In this document: piece after piece, positions 17,008 through 25,251 of the stretch
How positions within the stretch are numbered: the first letter of the stretch is position 1
How the letters are laid out: each line of letters opens with the position of its first letter
Source: CATOSD01 sp965226695
Lineage (GTDB): Bacteria; Chloroflexota; Dehalococcoidia; Lucifugimonadales; CATOSD01
Direction of reading: 5' to 3'
DNA length: 64,000 bases
NCBI GenBank assembly: GCA_965226695.1
Contig: OZ245405.1
Coordinates: forward strand, 3,224,001 to 3,288,000
The notes under the pieces: generated by a model
The model's input: the letters and a program-made list of their open reading frames with translations, nothing else
Databases searched by the model: none
Told to the model about the DNA's origin: nothing
Program-made: the position numbers and the translations under genes

Positions 17008-17553
17008 CTAGGGAAGGCGCGGCGCCCCGGCGGCGGGCTCGACCTGGAAGGCGTTCAGCGCGCATGCCAACATGCCGTAGTAGCCCATGGTGGCCGTCAA
17101 CTCGGTCACGCCCTGGTCGCCGAATCGGGCCTTGGCGGCATCGAAGGTGGCGTCGGAAACGCGCTTCGACCGGAACAGCTCGCGCGCGTAGGACACTATC
17201 ACCGCCTCGTCGTCGGTCAGAGCGTCGAGCGGGCCGCGCTGCGCCACCACGTCCACAGCCTCGGGGCGGACGCCGGACTCCAGCGCCAGACCCCTGTGCG
17301 CAGACCATTCGTAGTCGCAGTCGAACTCGCGCGACGTGGAGATGATGGCCAACTCCCGGTCCGCGGGACCGAGCGTGGACTCGAAGCGAATGTAGGCGCC
17401 AAGGTGCGCGGCGCGTCCGGCCACCTCGGGCGAGTTGAGCAGCACCGAGAACGGGCCGCTGATCTGGCCCCGGCTGGAGGCTATCGAGTCTACGACGGAC
17501 GCCTTGTCCGCCGGGACCTGGTCCTTGCTGGTAATGATTGGCACGCGGCTCAT
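17008..17553 (-). CDS. Carboxymuconolactone decarboxylase family protein
   Basis: 181 residues with the all-helical CMD/AhpD fold: LLNSPEVAGRAAHLGAYIRFES, then RELAIISTSREFDCDYEWSAHRGLALESG. The pattern E-(x)-C-x-YEW-x2-H marks the subfamily that lacks the CxxC disulphide of AhpD, so peroxidase activity is unlikely. Substrate unknown; possibly a decarboxylase or a ring-lactone enzyme. It follows the CocE hydrolase on the same strand with a 52-bp gap. Confidence 0.75.
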   Translation of the reverse strand: MSRVPIITSKDQVPADKASVVDSIASSRGQISGPFSVLLNSPEVAGRAAHLGAYIRFESTLGPADRELAIISTSREFDCDYEWSAHRGLALESGVRPEAVDVVAQRGPLDALTDDEAVIVSYARELFRSKRVSDATFDAAKARFGDQGVTELTATMGYYGMLACALNAFQVEPAAGAPRLP

Positions 17554-17605
17554 TTCAATTCTCCTGCGTATCTGTCTTGAGTCGGGAGCTTCCCCCGCGG
17601 CCGCG

Positions 17606-19348
17606 TCACACGCCTTCCGGTATCACCGGCAGCAGGATGTGGGACGGCCGCTCTTTGTCGTGATAGATCGTCTGGGTGGCTATCTGCGTCTCGCTGTCCT
17701 TGCCGAACTGGTGGCCCGTGTTGGGGTTTCGGTCGAACTGGGGGAAGTTGCTGCTGGAAATCTCGACGCCTATGCGCTGCCCAGCCACGAAACAGTTGCT
17801 GGTGGACCAGAGGTCGATGGTGAACTTGTAGACCTCGCCCGGCGTCATGAGCTCGGGCTTCTCCCACGAGTCGCGGTAGCGCGCGCGCAGGATGCCCTGC
17901 GCCACGTTGATGGACTTCCCGCCGGGGTGGACGTCGACGAGCTTGGCCGTGAAGTCGGTGTCGGGCGCGCTCGACGAGGCGTACAGCACTACGGAGACTG
18001 GCCCAGTCACCTCCACGTCTTCTTCGAGCGGGTCGGTGGTGTACACCAGCACGTCGGGGCGCCACTCGGCCGGCTGCTGGTCGCGCGGTCCCATCGACAC
18101 GGGGGTAACGTCCTCCGAGCAGCAGGTGCTGCCGCCTATGGTCATAACCGGGTGCTGCGGGTCGTACTTGAAGCTGTCGACAGGCTCGTCCTGCGGGGCG
18201 TCGACGCTGAGGCCGCCATCGCCGAACAAAGATGTCGCGTTGCCGCCGCTGTGCAGGTAGTAGGGAGTGTACTGCGTTCCGGGAATGGGCCAGTCGGCGG
18301 AACGGCGCCAGCTGTTCCTGCCCATAACGAACACGTTGACGGGCGGCTCGTCGGTAATGCCGTTCGGCATGCCCTTGAGCCAGTAGTCGAACCACCTGAC
18401 GTGCTCGCGCCGCAGGTCCACCTTCACGTCTTCGCCGAAGTTGACCTCGCCGGTGACCATGTTCGCGCCCTTGTTTCCGCAGTTGTGAATCCAGGGGCCG
18501 ATGGTGATCCGCTGGTTGCCCTTGCCGGGGGGACGGCCATTCTTGTTGACGCCCATGAAGTTGTTCAGCGTGGACTGCAGGAACACGTCGTACCAGCCGC
18601 CTATGCCGTATGCGGGCACCGAGATTTCGGAGTAGCGCTCCTCCACGGGTCGGAGGTCCCGCCAGTAATTGCCGTAGCTGGGATTTTCGATCCAGTTCTT
18701 CCAAAGCTCGGAGTGGCGTCCGGCCGCCTCATCCATCGTGACAAGCGGCAAGTGCCAGTGCAGCGTGGTCAGGTGGTTGGTCGCCGGCATCCAGAGGTAC
18801 TGCACCTGGTTGGTGCGCGTGTGCATCTGGATTGCGCCCCAACGCAGGTTGAAGGCAAGCTGGAACGCTCCGCCGGTGTACACCCAGTTGTGGTAGAAGT
18901 TGGAATATCCAACCTGCGGCACCATGGCCTTCAGGTACTGGCTGCGCAGGGGAGCCGCCTGCCACTGCACCATCGCCACGTAGGAGCCGCCGGCGGTGCC
19001 CACGTTGCCGTCGCACCAGGGCTGTACGCCTATCCACTCCTGGGTGTCGTAGCCGTCCTGCCCCTCGTGGACGAAGGGGTACCATTCGCCCTCGGAGTCC
19101 CACCGTCCGCGCACGTCCTGCGCAACGGCGGCGTAGCCGCGGGATGCGAAGTAGATGCAGTCCTGCACCACACCCTCGGCGTTGTTGTTGTAGGGCGTGC
19201 GGATGAGGATGGCCGGAAACGGCCCTTCGGCATCGGGCAGGTAGACGTCGGTCGAGAGGCACACGCCGTCGCGCATGGGCACGTCGAGGCCGTACATCAT
19301 CCTGACATCATGGACCGGCTGGGAGATTCCGACGTTCTCTACGACCAT
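17606..19348 (-). CDS. CocE/NonD family alpha/beta hydrolase
   Basis: 580 residues. N-terminal S15 peptidase/CocE catalytic domain: MRDGVCLSTDVYLP, TPYNNN, FASRGYAAVAQDVRGRWDSEGEW and nucleophile Ser in GTAGGSYVAM (about residue 122); a cap; then the C-terminal jelly-roll X-Pro dipeptidyl-peptidase-like domain (DVTGPVSVVLYASSSAPDTDFTAKLVDVHPGG). Hydrolyses an ester or amide; the natural substrate is not predictable. No signal peptide. ATG chosen because GGAGG lies 8-12 nt upstream; a longer reading frame has no ribosome site. Confidence 0.85.
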   Translation of the reverse strand: MVVENVGISQPVHDVRMMYGLDVPMRDGVCLSTDVYLPDAEGPFPAILIRTPYNNNAEGVVQDCIYFASRGYAAVAQDVRGRWDSEGEWYPFVHEGQDGYDTQEWIGVQPWCDGNVGTAGGSYVAMVQWQAAPLRSQYLKAMVPQVGYSNFYHNWVYTGGAFQLAFNLRWGAIQMHTRTNQVQYLWMPATNHLTTLHWHLPLVTMDEAAGRHSELWKNWIENPSYGNYWRDLRPVEERYSEISVPAYGIGGWYDVFLQSTLNNFMGVNKNGRPPGKGNQRITIGPWIHNCGNKGANMVTGEVNFGEDVKVDLRREHVRWFDYWLKGMPNGITDEPPVNVFVMGRNSWRRSADWPIPGTQYTPYYLHSGGNATSLFGDGGLSVDAPQDEPVDSFKYDPQHPVMTIGGSTCCSEDVTPVSMGPRDQQPAEWRPDVLVYTTDPLEEDVEVTGPVSVVLYASSSAPDTDFTAKLVDVHPGGKSINVAQGILRARYRDSWEKPELMTPGEVYKFTIDLWSTSNCFVAGQRIGVEISSSNFPQFDRNPNTGHQFGKDSETQIATQTIYHDKERPSHILLPVIPEGV

Positions 19349-19465
19349 AGCCAGGTTACCTCCTTGTTTCGCGGATGGGCGCGTTTCGCCCTCGCGGTGG
19401 GTGTAAATGTAACACACAGGCGTGGCGTGGTGGGAAGCCGGAAGGGGTGACAGGCTTGCCGACGC

Positions 19466-20866
19466 CTAGCCGGGGGGCGCCCCCCTGTAGGGGATGCTGT
19501 TCAGGAACGCCTGGCCGAAGCCGCCCACCGGTTTGATGCTGTTGCACAGGCGCTCCAGTTCTTTTGCCCGCTCGCGCGCCTCGTCCTCATCGTCCACCTC
19601 GTCGCCGTAGAGCAGGTCGTAGGCCGCCCCGGGGTGGAGGACCGGAGCGTTGCGCGCGATTATTTCGACATACCTTCTGTGCAGGCGCCTCACGGCCTCT
19701 TCCGCGTCGACGGCGGCGTGAATGGGAACGTAGAGGTCCTGCGGGATGAGGATGACCGCGCCCGTGGCTGCGTTGTTGCCGTAGGCGAAGCAGCGGCCGA
19801 AGTTGAGCGTGTAGAGCAGCTTTTGAATCATCTGGTGCGTCACGCCCAGGTTGTGGTCTTCGGCGTGGTACTCCAGGTTTTCGCGTATGGCGTCGAAGTG
19901 TATGCCGTTGGGCTTCCGCTCGTCGAAGTAGCTCCAGACGAGTCTGAGGAATTCTTCGCGTATCCGCCACTGCAGCAGGGGGATTCTCTGGTTCTGGAGG
20001 ATCGCCCGATAGCTGGCGGTGATGGACGCCTCCGTCGAAAAGTCGTACCTGCGCGAGACTGCCTGCGGCCTCAGGATGGTGGGCGCCGACGGCATAGTTC
20101 CCACGGCGAGCGTGAAGTCGGTGCCGGGGTTCTCCGTCAGGCGGACGAATCCGGCCGACTCCGCGCTCAGGGCCAGCTCCTTCATGGTCTGCCTGTAGCG
20201 GGCTATGTCGAACGCGGGGGAGAGCTGCCTCATCATCGCGTTGACGGACGCTCCGGTGGCCACTCTTCCCTCGCGGCTTAGCGCCTCGACGGCCCGCCGC
20301 ATGAGCGCGTGCGCCTCGACAGGATCGGGCAGCGGCATAGGTTCGGTCGCCTCCCCAAGAGCCTCGTTGGGCGGCGGCACAAGGTCGTCGTAGAACACGA
20401 ACGAATCGCACGCCTCCACGAGCACCTTGCTAACGCCGGCTTCCACGCCCATGCCCATGACGAAAACGCCGTAACGCTTGAGTTTCTGCACCAGGGGCAC
20501 GTAGTCCCGGTCTCCGCCGACAATTACCATGGTTTCGGGGCGGACTGGCGAAAACACCATTTCGAGCGCGTCGACGGTCAGCTGGATATCGGCGGTGTTC
20601 TTGTGCTCCCTGCTGGAGTTGGAGGTGGGGAGCTGCACCAATTCGATAGCGTTGGCCCGGAAGTCGCCGAGGACCGGCCTCAAAAAGTTCGCCGTCCAGT
20701 CCGCGTACGCCTTCGACGACATAACGGTGCCCTGCTGCCGCGCCCGGTCTATAATCAGGGATAGCTCGAAAGGCAGTCCGGAGTTCTGGGCCAGTATCAA
20801 TACATTGTCTACGTCGATAAAGAGAGCCACGCGCCTGGTGGGCGCCTGCGTGCCTGTTTCCATCAT
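19466..20866 (-). CDS. NYN (PIN-like) RNase domain protein with LOTUS/OST-HTH region
   Basis: 466 residues. N-terminal NYN domain: FIDVDNVLI (acidic residues about 18 and 20, Asn 21), TADIQLTVDALE and GGDRDYVPLVQKLK, the acidic set that binds a metal in LabA/Vap/PIN-like RNases. Residues ~190-265 (ALMRRAVEALSREGRV through QTMKELALSAESAGFVRL) resemble an OST-HTH/LOTUS winged helix, usually an RNA-binding partner of NYN. The rest is long and helical and resembles no family I know. Start: first of two ATGs, with AAGGAGGTGA upstream. RNA processing is a reasonable inference. Confidence 0.75.
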   Translation of the reverse strand: MMETGTQAPTRRVALFIDVDNVLILAQNSGLPFELSLIIDRARQQGTVMSSKAYADWTANFLRPVLGDFRANAIELVQLPTSNSSREHKNTADIQLTVDALEMVFSPVRPETMVIVGGDRDYVPLVQKLKRYGVFVMGMGVEAGVSKVLVEACDSFVFYDDLVPPPNEALGEATEPMPLPDPVEAHALMRRAVEALSREGRVATGASVNAMMRQLSPAFDIARYRQTMKELALSAESAGFVRLTENPGTDFTLAVGTMPSAPTILRPQAVSRRYDFSTEASITASYRAILQNQRIPLLQWRIREEFLRLVWSYFDERKPNGIHFDAIRENLEYHAEDHNLGVTHQMIQKLLYTLNFGRCFAYGNNAATGAVILIPQDLYVPIHAAVDAEEAVRRLHRRYVEIIARNAPVLHPGAAYDLLYGDEVDDEDEARERAKELERLCNSIKPVGGFGQAFLNSIPYRGAPPG

Positions 20867-20989
20867 GGGGCGTCTCACCTCCTTCATTATGGCATTATGG
20901 CCGAAAAGAGCTTTCGTGTGCCGTGTGCCGTGGCTCCATTGTACCAAGTGAAATGCGTCCACGCAGCGGTTGTCAAGTCCCGAATAGTC

Positions 20990-21017
20990 TTGACACTCCC
21001 GCTTGACGTGTGATAAT
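20990..21017 (+). promoter_or_regulatory. Predicted promoter of the act operon
   Basis: TTGACA, 16 bp, GATAAT (inside TGTGATAAT). Start expected about 50 nt before the first gene. Confidence 0.55.
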
Positions 21018-21074
21018 TTTCACGCGGCGGCTGGCGGGGAGCGGATTCCAGCTTTGGGTTAGGAACTGTACTAA

Positions 21075-21365
21075 ATGGATCCAGCGGCGTTGGGGCCTTC
21101 AGAGTGGAGTGAGATAAGCAAGCTGCTTATCAACCTGTGGCTCGTGGTGCTGTTCGTGGTGATTTTCGCTACCAACATGCTGCTCGGCCACAGCTTCATA
21201 CCCTCCCTGGTGGCCTCCGGCGACGTTCCCGCAACCGTGCAGAGGGTTCGTCCGGTCTTTTACGCCTTCGCGATCGCATCATTTTGCACCGCCATTTATT
21301 TCCTCGTACAGGTCATCGACTACGCCGGCGTGCTCAGACGCATCTACGAGTCCTACTGGATCTAA
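21075..21365 (+). CDS. Small two-helix membrane protein at the head of the act operon
   Basis: 96 residues with two clear transmembrane helices (LINLWLVVLFVVIFATNMLL and VFYAFAIASFCTAIYFLVQV) joined by a short polar loop, and a C terminus ending RRIYESYWI. No known domain recognised. AGGA precedes the ATG. It is 38 bp ahead of the cytochrome ActA, so it is probably co-transcribed and may be an accessory or assembly subunit of the complex. Confidence 0.65.
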   Translation: MDPAALGPSEWSEISKLLINLWLVVLFVVIFATNMLLGHSFIPSLVASGDVPATVQRVRPVFYAFAIASFCTAIYFLVQVIDYAGVLRRIYESYWI

Positions 21366-21403
21366 CCGGCGGGTTGGGCCACAAAATGTGAGGTTGACCT
21401 GAT

Positions 21404-22009
21404 TTGATTCCGGGTGACTTTCAAGTCAGCAAGCCCCCCCTGAAGAAGCTGTTGGGGTTTGGGCTGCTTGGCCTCGTGGGGCTGGGTGCACTGGTCGTCG
21501 CCGTTCTGGTGGGGATATTCGTTATCTCGGCCTGGTTCGGCAGGCCGGTCATATTCGGCTACAACGAGGGGCCGGACCAGCCGATCGCCTTCCCGCATAC
21601 AACACACGTCCAGGACCTGGGTATGGACTGCACCTTCTGCCACCGCAACGCAACCAAGGACGCGGCGGCCACCGTTCCGGCCACCGGCCTGTGCCTCACG
21701 TGCCACATGACAATGGGCGACGGCCTGGCCGAGGTGGAGAAACTGAGGGAGTACGGCGCGCGCGGCGAACCCGTGAACTGGGTGCGCGTGCACAGGCTGC
21801 CCGACCACGTGCAGTTCGTTCACGAGGCCCACATCAGGTTCTTCACCGCACGCGACAACGTGTCGGCATCCGAGGTGTGCTCCACGTGCCACGGCGACGT
21901 GGGGAGCATGGAGAAGGTGAGGCAGGTGCGCTCGCTGAAGATGGGCGACTGCGTGGACTGCCACCGAGAGAACGAAGCCCCAACCGACTGCACCACGTGC
22001 CACTATTAG
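21404..22009 (+). CDS. actA: ActA: pentaheme cytochrome c of alternative complex III
   Basis: 201 residues. A cytoplasmic start, one transmembrane helix (about 17-43, LLGFGLLGLVGLGALVVAVL) and a periplasmic domain with five CxxCH heme motifs: CTFCH, CLTCH, CSTCH, CVDCH, CTTCH. Five c-hemes and an N-terminal anchor are the ActA signature; it passes quinol electrons outward. Extra His residues (HTTHV, HEAHI) are candidate distal ligands. TTG start with GAGG 10 nt upstream. Second gene of the operon. Confidence 0.88.
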   Translation: MIPGDFQVSKPPLKKLLGFGLLGLVGLGALVVAVLVGIFVISAWFGRPVIFGYNEGPDQPIAFPHTTHVQDLGMDCTFCHRNATKDAAATVPATGLCLTCHMTMGDGLAEVEKLREYGARGEPVNWVRVHRLPDHVQFVHEAHIRFFTARDNVSASEVCSTCHGDVGSMEKVRQVRSLKMGDCVDCHRENEAPTDCTTCHY

Positions 22010-22024
22010 AGGCTGATTTAAAGC

Positions 22025-24289
22025 ATGGCGCTTACAAGACGACAATTCCTAACGCTCGCCGGAGGCTCGGCGACAGGCGCGATAATCTTCGCGGCCTGTG
22101 GCGTCCCCGAGCAGGAGCAGTACGTACAGGGCCCGTTGCAGATGCCGGAAGACATGGTGTCGGGCCTTTCCAACTGGTACGCCACGCTCTGTCGCAGCTG
22201 CCCCACCAGCGAGGGGCTCGTGGTGCGCGTGATGGAGGGCCGGGCCAAGAAGATCGAGGGCAACGTCGACTACCCGATCAACCGCGGCAAGCACAGCGCA
22301 CGCTGCGAGGCGGGCCTGCAGGCGCTCTACCACCCCGACCGCATACGCGGGCCGCTGGTACGCACCGGCGAGCGCGGATCGGGCCAGTACGAGGAGATAA
22401 GCTGGACCGACGCCATCGGCCGCCTCACCTATCAGCTCGATAACCAGCGCGCCGCCCGCAACCAGAAGTCCGTGGTACTCATAACCGAGCCGACGGGCGC
22501 CCACGTGGGCAACGTGGTCGATCGCTTCATGGCGCGCTACCGTGGCCGGCACATGACCTACGAGGTGCTCGAGCAAACCAACCTTCGCAGGGCCATCAAG
22601 CAGGTGTTCAACGAGGACCGCCTGCCCGACTTCGACATCGACAACTCGGGCTACGTGCTGTCGTTCGGCTCCGACTTCCTGAACACGTGGGTCTCCCCCG
22701 TGCGCTACGCACGAGGCTACGGCCACTTCAGGCAGGGCGAGCGCGAGCGCGGCACGCTCGTACAGGTGGAGTCGCGGTTTTCGATGACGGCCGCCAACGC
22801 CGACGAGTGGCTTTTCGTGCGCCCCGGCCAGGAGGGCCTGCTCGCGCTGAGCATGGCGCACGTGATCGTCGCCGACGGCCTGGCCGCACCGGGCTCCGTC
22901 GAGGAGTTGACGGGCGGCGACCCGTCGATGCTCGATCAGTTCGCCCCAGAGCTGGTAGAGGCGCGGACGGGTGTGCCCGCCGTGAAGGTGCGCAGAATCG
23001 CTCACGACTTCGCGGCCGCCGGCAACGGGCTTGCCATCGGCGGCGGCAGCGCGGCGGCGCACTCCAACGGGCTGTTCAATCTCACGGCCATTTATTCGCT
23101 GAACCATCTCGTCGGCAGTTTCGGCCGCGACGGCGGCGTCATTCCCAACCCTGCCCCGCCCATCGAGGGCCTCGCGGCCACGCCCGAGGCCGCAACGTTC
23201 GATGACTGGCAGGAGCTGATCGCCGAGATGAAGCAGGGCGACGTGCAGGTGCTGATGGTCAAGGGCGCCAACCCTATGTACGGCCTGCCGAACGCCTCCG
23301 GATTCAGGGACGCCAGCTACGACGTGCCCTTCATCTTCAGCTTCTCGGGATTCATGGACGACACCACCGCGATGGCCGACCTGATTTTGCCGGAGCACAA
23401 CTACCTGGAAGACTGGGGCAGCGACGTTCCCACGGCGGGGCCGGGCTACGAGATGATAGGCTTCCAGCAGCCGGTGGTGCGCCCCTTCTTCGAGGGCCGG
23501 GGCGAGCACCTGGGCACACGCAACTTCGCCGACATCCTGATGACGATAGCCCAGGGCCTGGAGCTGGACCTGGAGCTTGGGGCGGACACGTTCAGGGACA
23601 TCCTGCAGGAAGGCGCCCAGCAGTTGTTCGATCTCAACCGCGGCTCCGTTCAGGCGAGCGGCTTCGCCGAATTCTGGCACGGCGTGCTTCAGCGCGGCGG
23701 CTGGTGGGACGTGAGCGCACGAGCGCAGCCCGCGCTGGCGGAACTGCCCGTGCTTCCCGCGCCCGAGGAGCCGGTCTTCGACACGGACGACCGATTCCAG
23801 TTCAACCTCATCCCGTTCGCCTCGACCTCGCTTGGCGAGGGTTCCGGCGCGTACCTGCCCTGGCTGCAGGCTACGCCCGACCCGGTCACCACGGCCACCT
23901 GGCAGACGTGGGTGGAGATAAACCTGGAGATCGCGAGGGACATGGACATATCCGAGGGCGACGTCGTGCGGGTAACTTCCGGTAACGGCTCGCTCGAAGC
24001 GCTGGCCTATCCGCACCCGGGCGTGTCGCCCGACGTGGTGTCGATACCGATAGGCCAGGGACACACGGCAGGCGGACGATACGCCGAGGGGCGTGGAGCG
24101 AACGTGCTCTCGATTCTCTCGCCGTCGGTGAAGGACAGCGAGACGGGCGCGCTCGCGTGGGCCGCGACCCGCGTAAACATCGAAAAGACGGGTGAGTGGA
24201 TCAGGCTGCCCAAGTTCGAGAACACCGTGCCATCCAGGCCGGAGGACGAGCACCGGGAGGTCATTCAGATCACACGCTTCGACAGCTAA
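22025..24289 (+). CDS. actB: ActB molybdopterin-oxidoreductase-like subunit (ActB1)
   Basis: 754 residues related to molybdopterin oxidoreductases (DMSO reductase family). A twin-arginine signal RRQFLTLAGG followed by a lipobox-like FAAC suggests Tat export and lipid anchoring. Then CRSCPTSEGLVVRV with a third Cys in HSARCEAG, family blocks VLSFGSDFLNTW, GANPMYGLPNASGF and DLILPEHNYLEDWGSD, and a C-terminal dinucleotide-like domain. In alternative complex III this subunit has lost the Mo cofactor and serves as scaffold with the FeS subunit; whether cofactor is lost here cannot be judged. Usually fused with the FeS protein; here the FeS gene is separate. Confidence 0.85.
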   Translation: MALTRRQFLTLAGGSATGAIIFAACGVPEQEQYVQGPLQMPEDMVSGLSNWYATLCRSCPTSEGLVVRVMEGRAKKIEGNVDYPINRGKHSARCEAGLQALYHPDRIRGPLVRTGERGSGQYEEISWTDAIGRLTYQLDNQRAARNQKSVVLITEPTGAHVGNVVDRFMARYRGRHMTYEVLEQTNLRRAIKQVFNEDRLPDFDIDNSGYVLSFGSDFLNTWVSPVRYARGYGHFRQGERERGTLVQVESRFSMTAANADEWLFVRPGQEGLLALSMAHVIVADGLAAPGSVEELTGGDPSMLDQFAPELVEARTGVPAVKVRRIAHDFAAAGNGLAIGGGSAAAHSNGLFNLTAIYSLNHLVGSFGRDGGVIPNPAPPIEGLAATPEAATFDDWQELIAEMKQGDVQVLMVKGANPMYGLPNASGFRDASYDVPFIFSFSGFMDDTTAMADLILPEHNYLEDWGSDVPTAGPGYEMIGFQQPVVRPFFEGRGEHLGTRNFADILMTIAQGLELDLELGADTFRDILQEGAQQLFDLNRGSVQASGFAEFWHGVLQRGGWWDVSARAQPALAELPVLPAPEEPVFDTDDRFQFNLIPFASTSLGEGSGAYLPWLQATPDPVTTATWQTWVEINLEIARDMDISEGDVVRVTSGNGSLEALAYPHPGVSPDVVSIPIGQGHTAGGRYAEGRGANVLSILSPSVKDSETGALAWAATRVNIEKTGEWIRLPKFENTVPSRPEDEHREVIQITRFDS

Positions 24290-24306
24290 AGGGCATACAA
24301 GATGTT

Positions 24307-24476
24307 CCTTCCCCCTCGATGGGGGAAGGTTAGGATGGGGGTGAGTCGCGGCGACCCTTTCACCCTCACCTCAATCCTCTCCCGTCGAGGGAGAGGAGGA
24401 CAATTAGGGATGGGGGTGAGCCGCGGCGACACGTTCACCCTCACCTCAATCCTCTCCCATCGAGGGAGAGGAGGAC
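24307..24476. repeat. Tandem GC-rich palindromic repeats inside the act operon
   Basis: One palindrome with CCTTCCCCC/GGGGGAAGG arms, then two ~70-bp tandem units, each beginning GATGGGGGTGAG, then CGCGGCGAC, TTCACCCTCACCTCAATCC and a CCTCTCCC-TCGA-GGGAGAGG hairpin. The 224-bp gap between the two ActB genes is nearly all repeat. Confidence 0.85.
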
Positions 24477-24513
24477 AACAGGAAGTGGTCTTAGGTAAAG
24501 AAGGGTAAAGCAT

Positions 24514-25251
24514 ATGGCAAACCCAAGCTGGGGAATGGTAATAGACGTGGATAAGTGCACAGGGTGCCAGGCCTGCGTCGTGGCGTGTCAGTCCGAGAAC
24601 AACATCCCCATAAACGAGGAGAGCCACTTCAACCAGAGGCGCGCGATAGAGTGGATCCGGATCGAGCGCTACTGGGAGGGCGAGTTCCCGGACGTGAAGG
24701 CCAGGTTCATCCCCGTGCTCTGCCAGCACTGCGGGGATGCCCCGTGCGAGCCTGTTTGCCCGGTGTTCGCCACCTACCACAACCCGGAGGGGCTCAACGT
24801 ACAGGTGTACAACCGCTGCGTTGGCACCCGCTTCTGCTCCAACAACTGCCCGTACCACGCTCGCTTCTTCAACTTCTGGGAGCCGGCCTGGCCCGATTCG
24901 CTGAAAAACCAGCTCAACCCGGACGTCACGGTGCGAAGCCGCGGAATTATGGAGAAGTGCACCTTCTGCATACAGCGCATACAGCGCTCGAAGCGCGAGT
25001 CCGCGCGCGACGGCGAGGAGCTCGAGGACGGCTCCCGGGGCCTCAACCCCGCCTGCGTCAACGCCTGCCCCACCGACACGCTGTTTTTCGGGGACTTCAA
25101 CGACCCGGACAGCAAGGTTTCGCGGATGCGCGACAAGGAGTTGAGTGAAGAGGGCCGCGGCTACCACATGCTCGAGGGCCTGGGCACCCATCCCAGCGTC
25201 GTGTATCTGAAGAAGGTCGACAAGCAGGTCGAGGAAGTCGCGCATGGCTAG
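24514..25251 (+). CDS. actB2: ActB iron-sulfur subunit (ActB2), four-cluster ferredoxin
   Basis: 245 residues of the HybA/DmsB/PsrB type. Four cysteine groups: CTGCQACVVAC, CQHCGDAPCEPVC, CVGTRFCSNNC with CPYHARFFNFW, and CTFC...ACVNACPTDTLFFGD, enough for four cubane-type clusters. In ACIII this part transfers electrons between the Mo-like domain and the hemes. No signal peptide: it would be carried across by the Tat-exported partner. It overlaps the next gene by 8 bp. Distance from ActB1 is filled with repeats, yet the order is kept. Confidence 0.88.
   Translation: MANPSWGMVIDVDKCTGCQACVVACQSENNIPINEESHFNQRRAIEWIRIERYWEGEFPDVKARFIPVLCQHCGDAPCEPVCPVFATYHNPEGLNVQVYNRCVGTRFCSNNCPYHARFFNFWEPAWPDSLKNQLNPDVTVRSRGIMEKCTFCIQRIQRSKRESARDGEELEDGSRGLNPACVNACPTDTLFFGDFNDPDSKVSRMRDKELSEEGRGYHMLEGLGTHPSVVYLKKVDKQVEEVAHG

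Noticed and set aside
22049..24253. 734-codon minus-strand reading frame
   Set aside because: Antisense of ActB, which carries real motifs, Tat signal and ribosome site.
24307..24476. CRISPR array
   Set aside because: Only two or three units, with no unique spacers of regular length; they are tandem palindromes.
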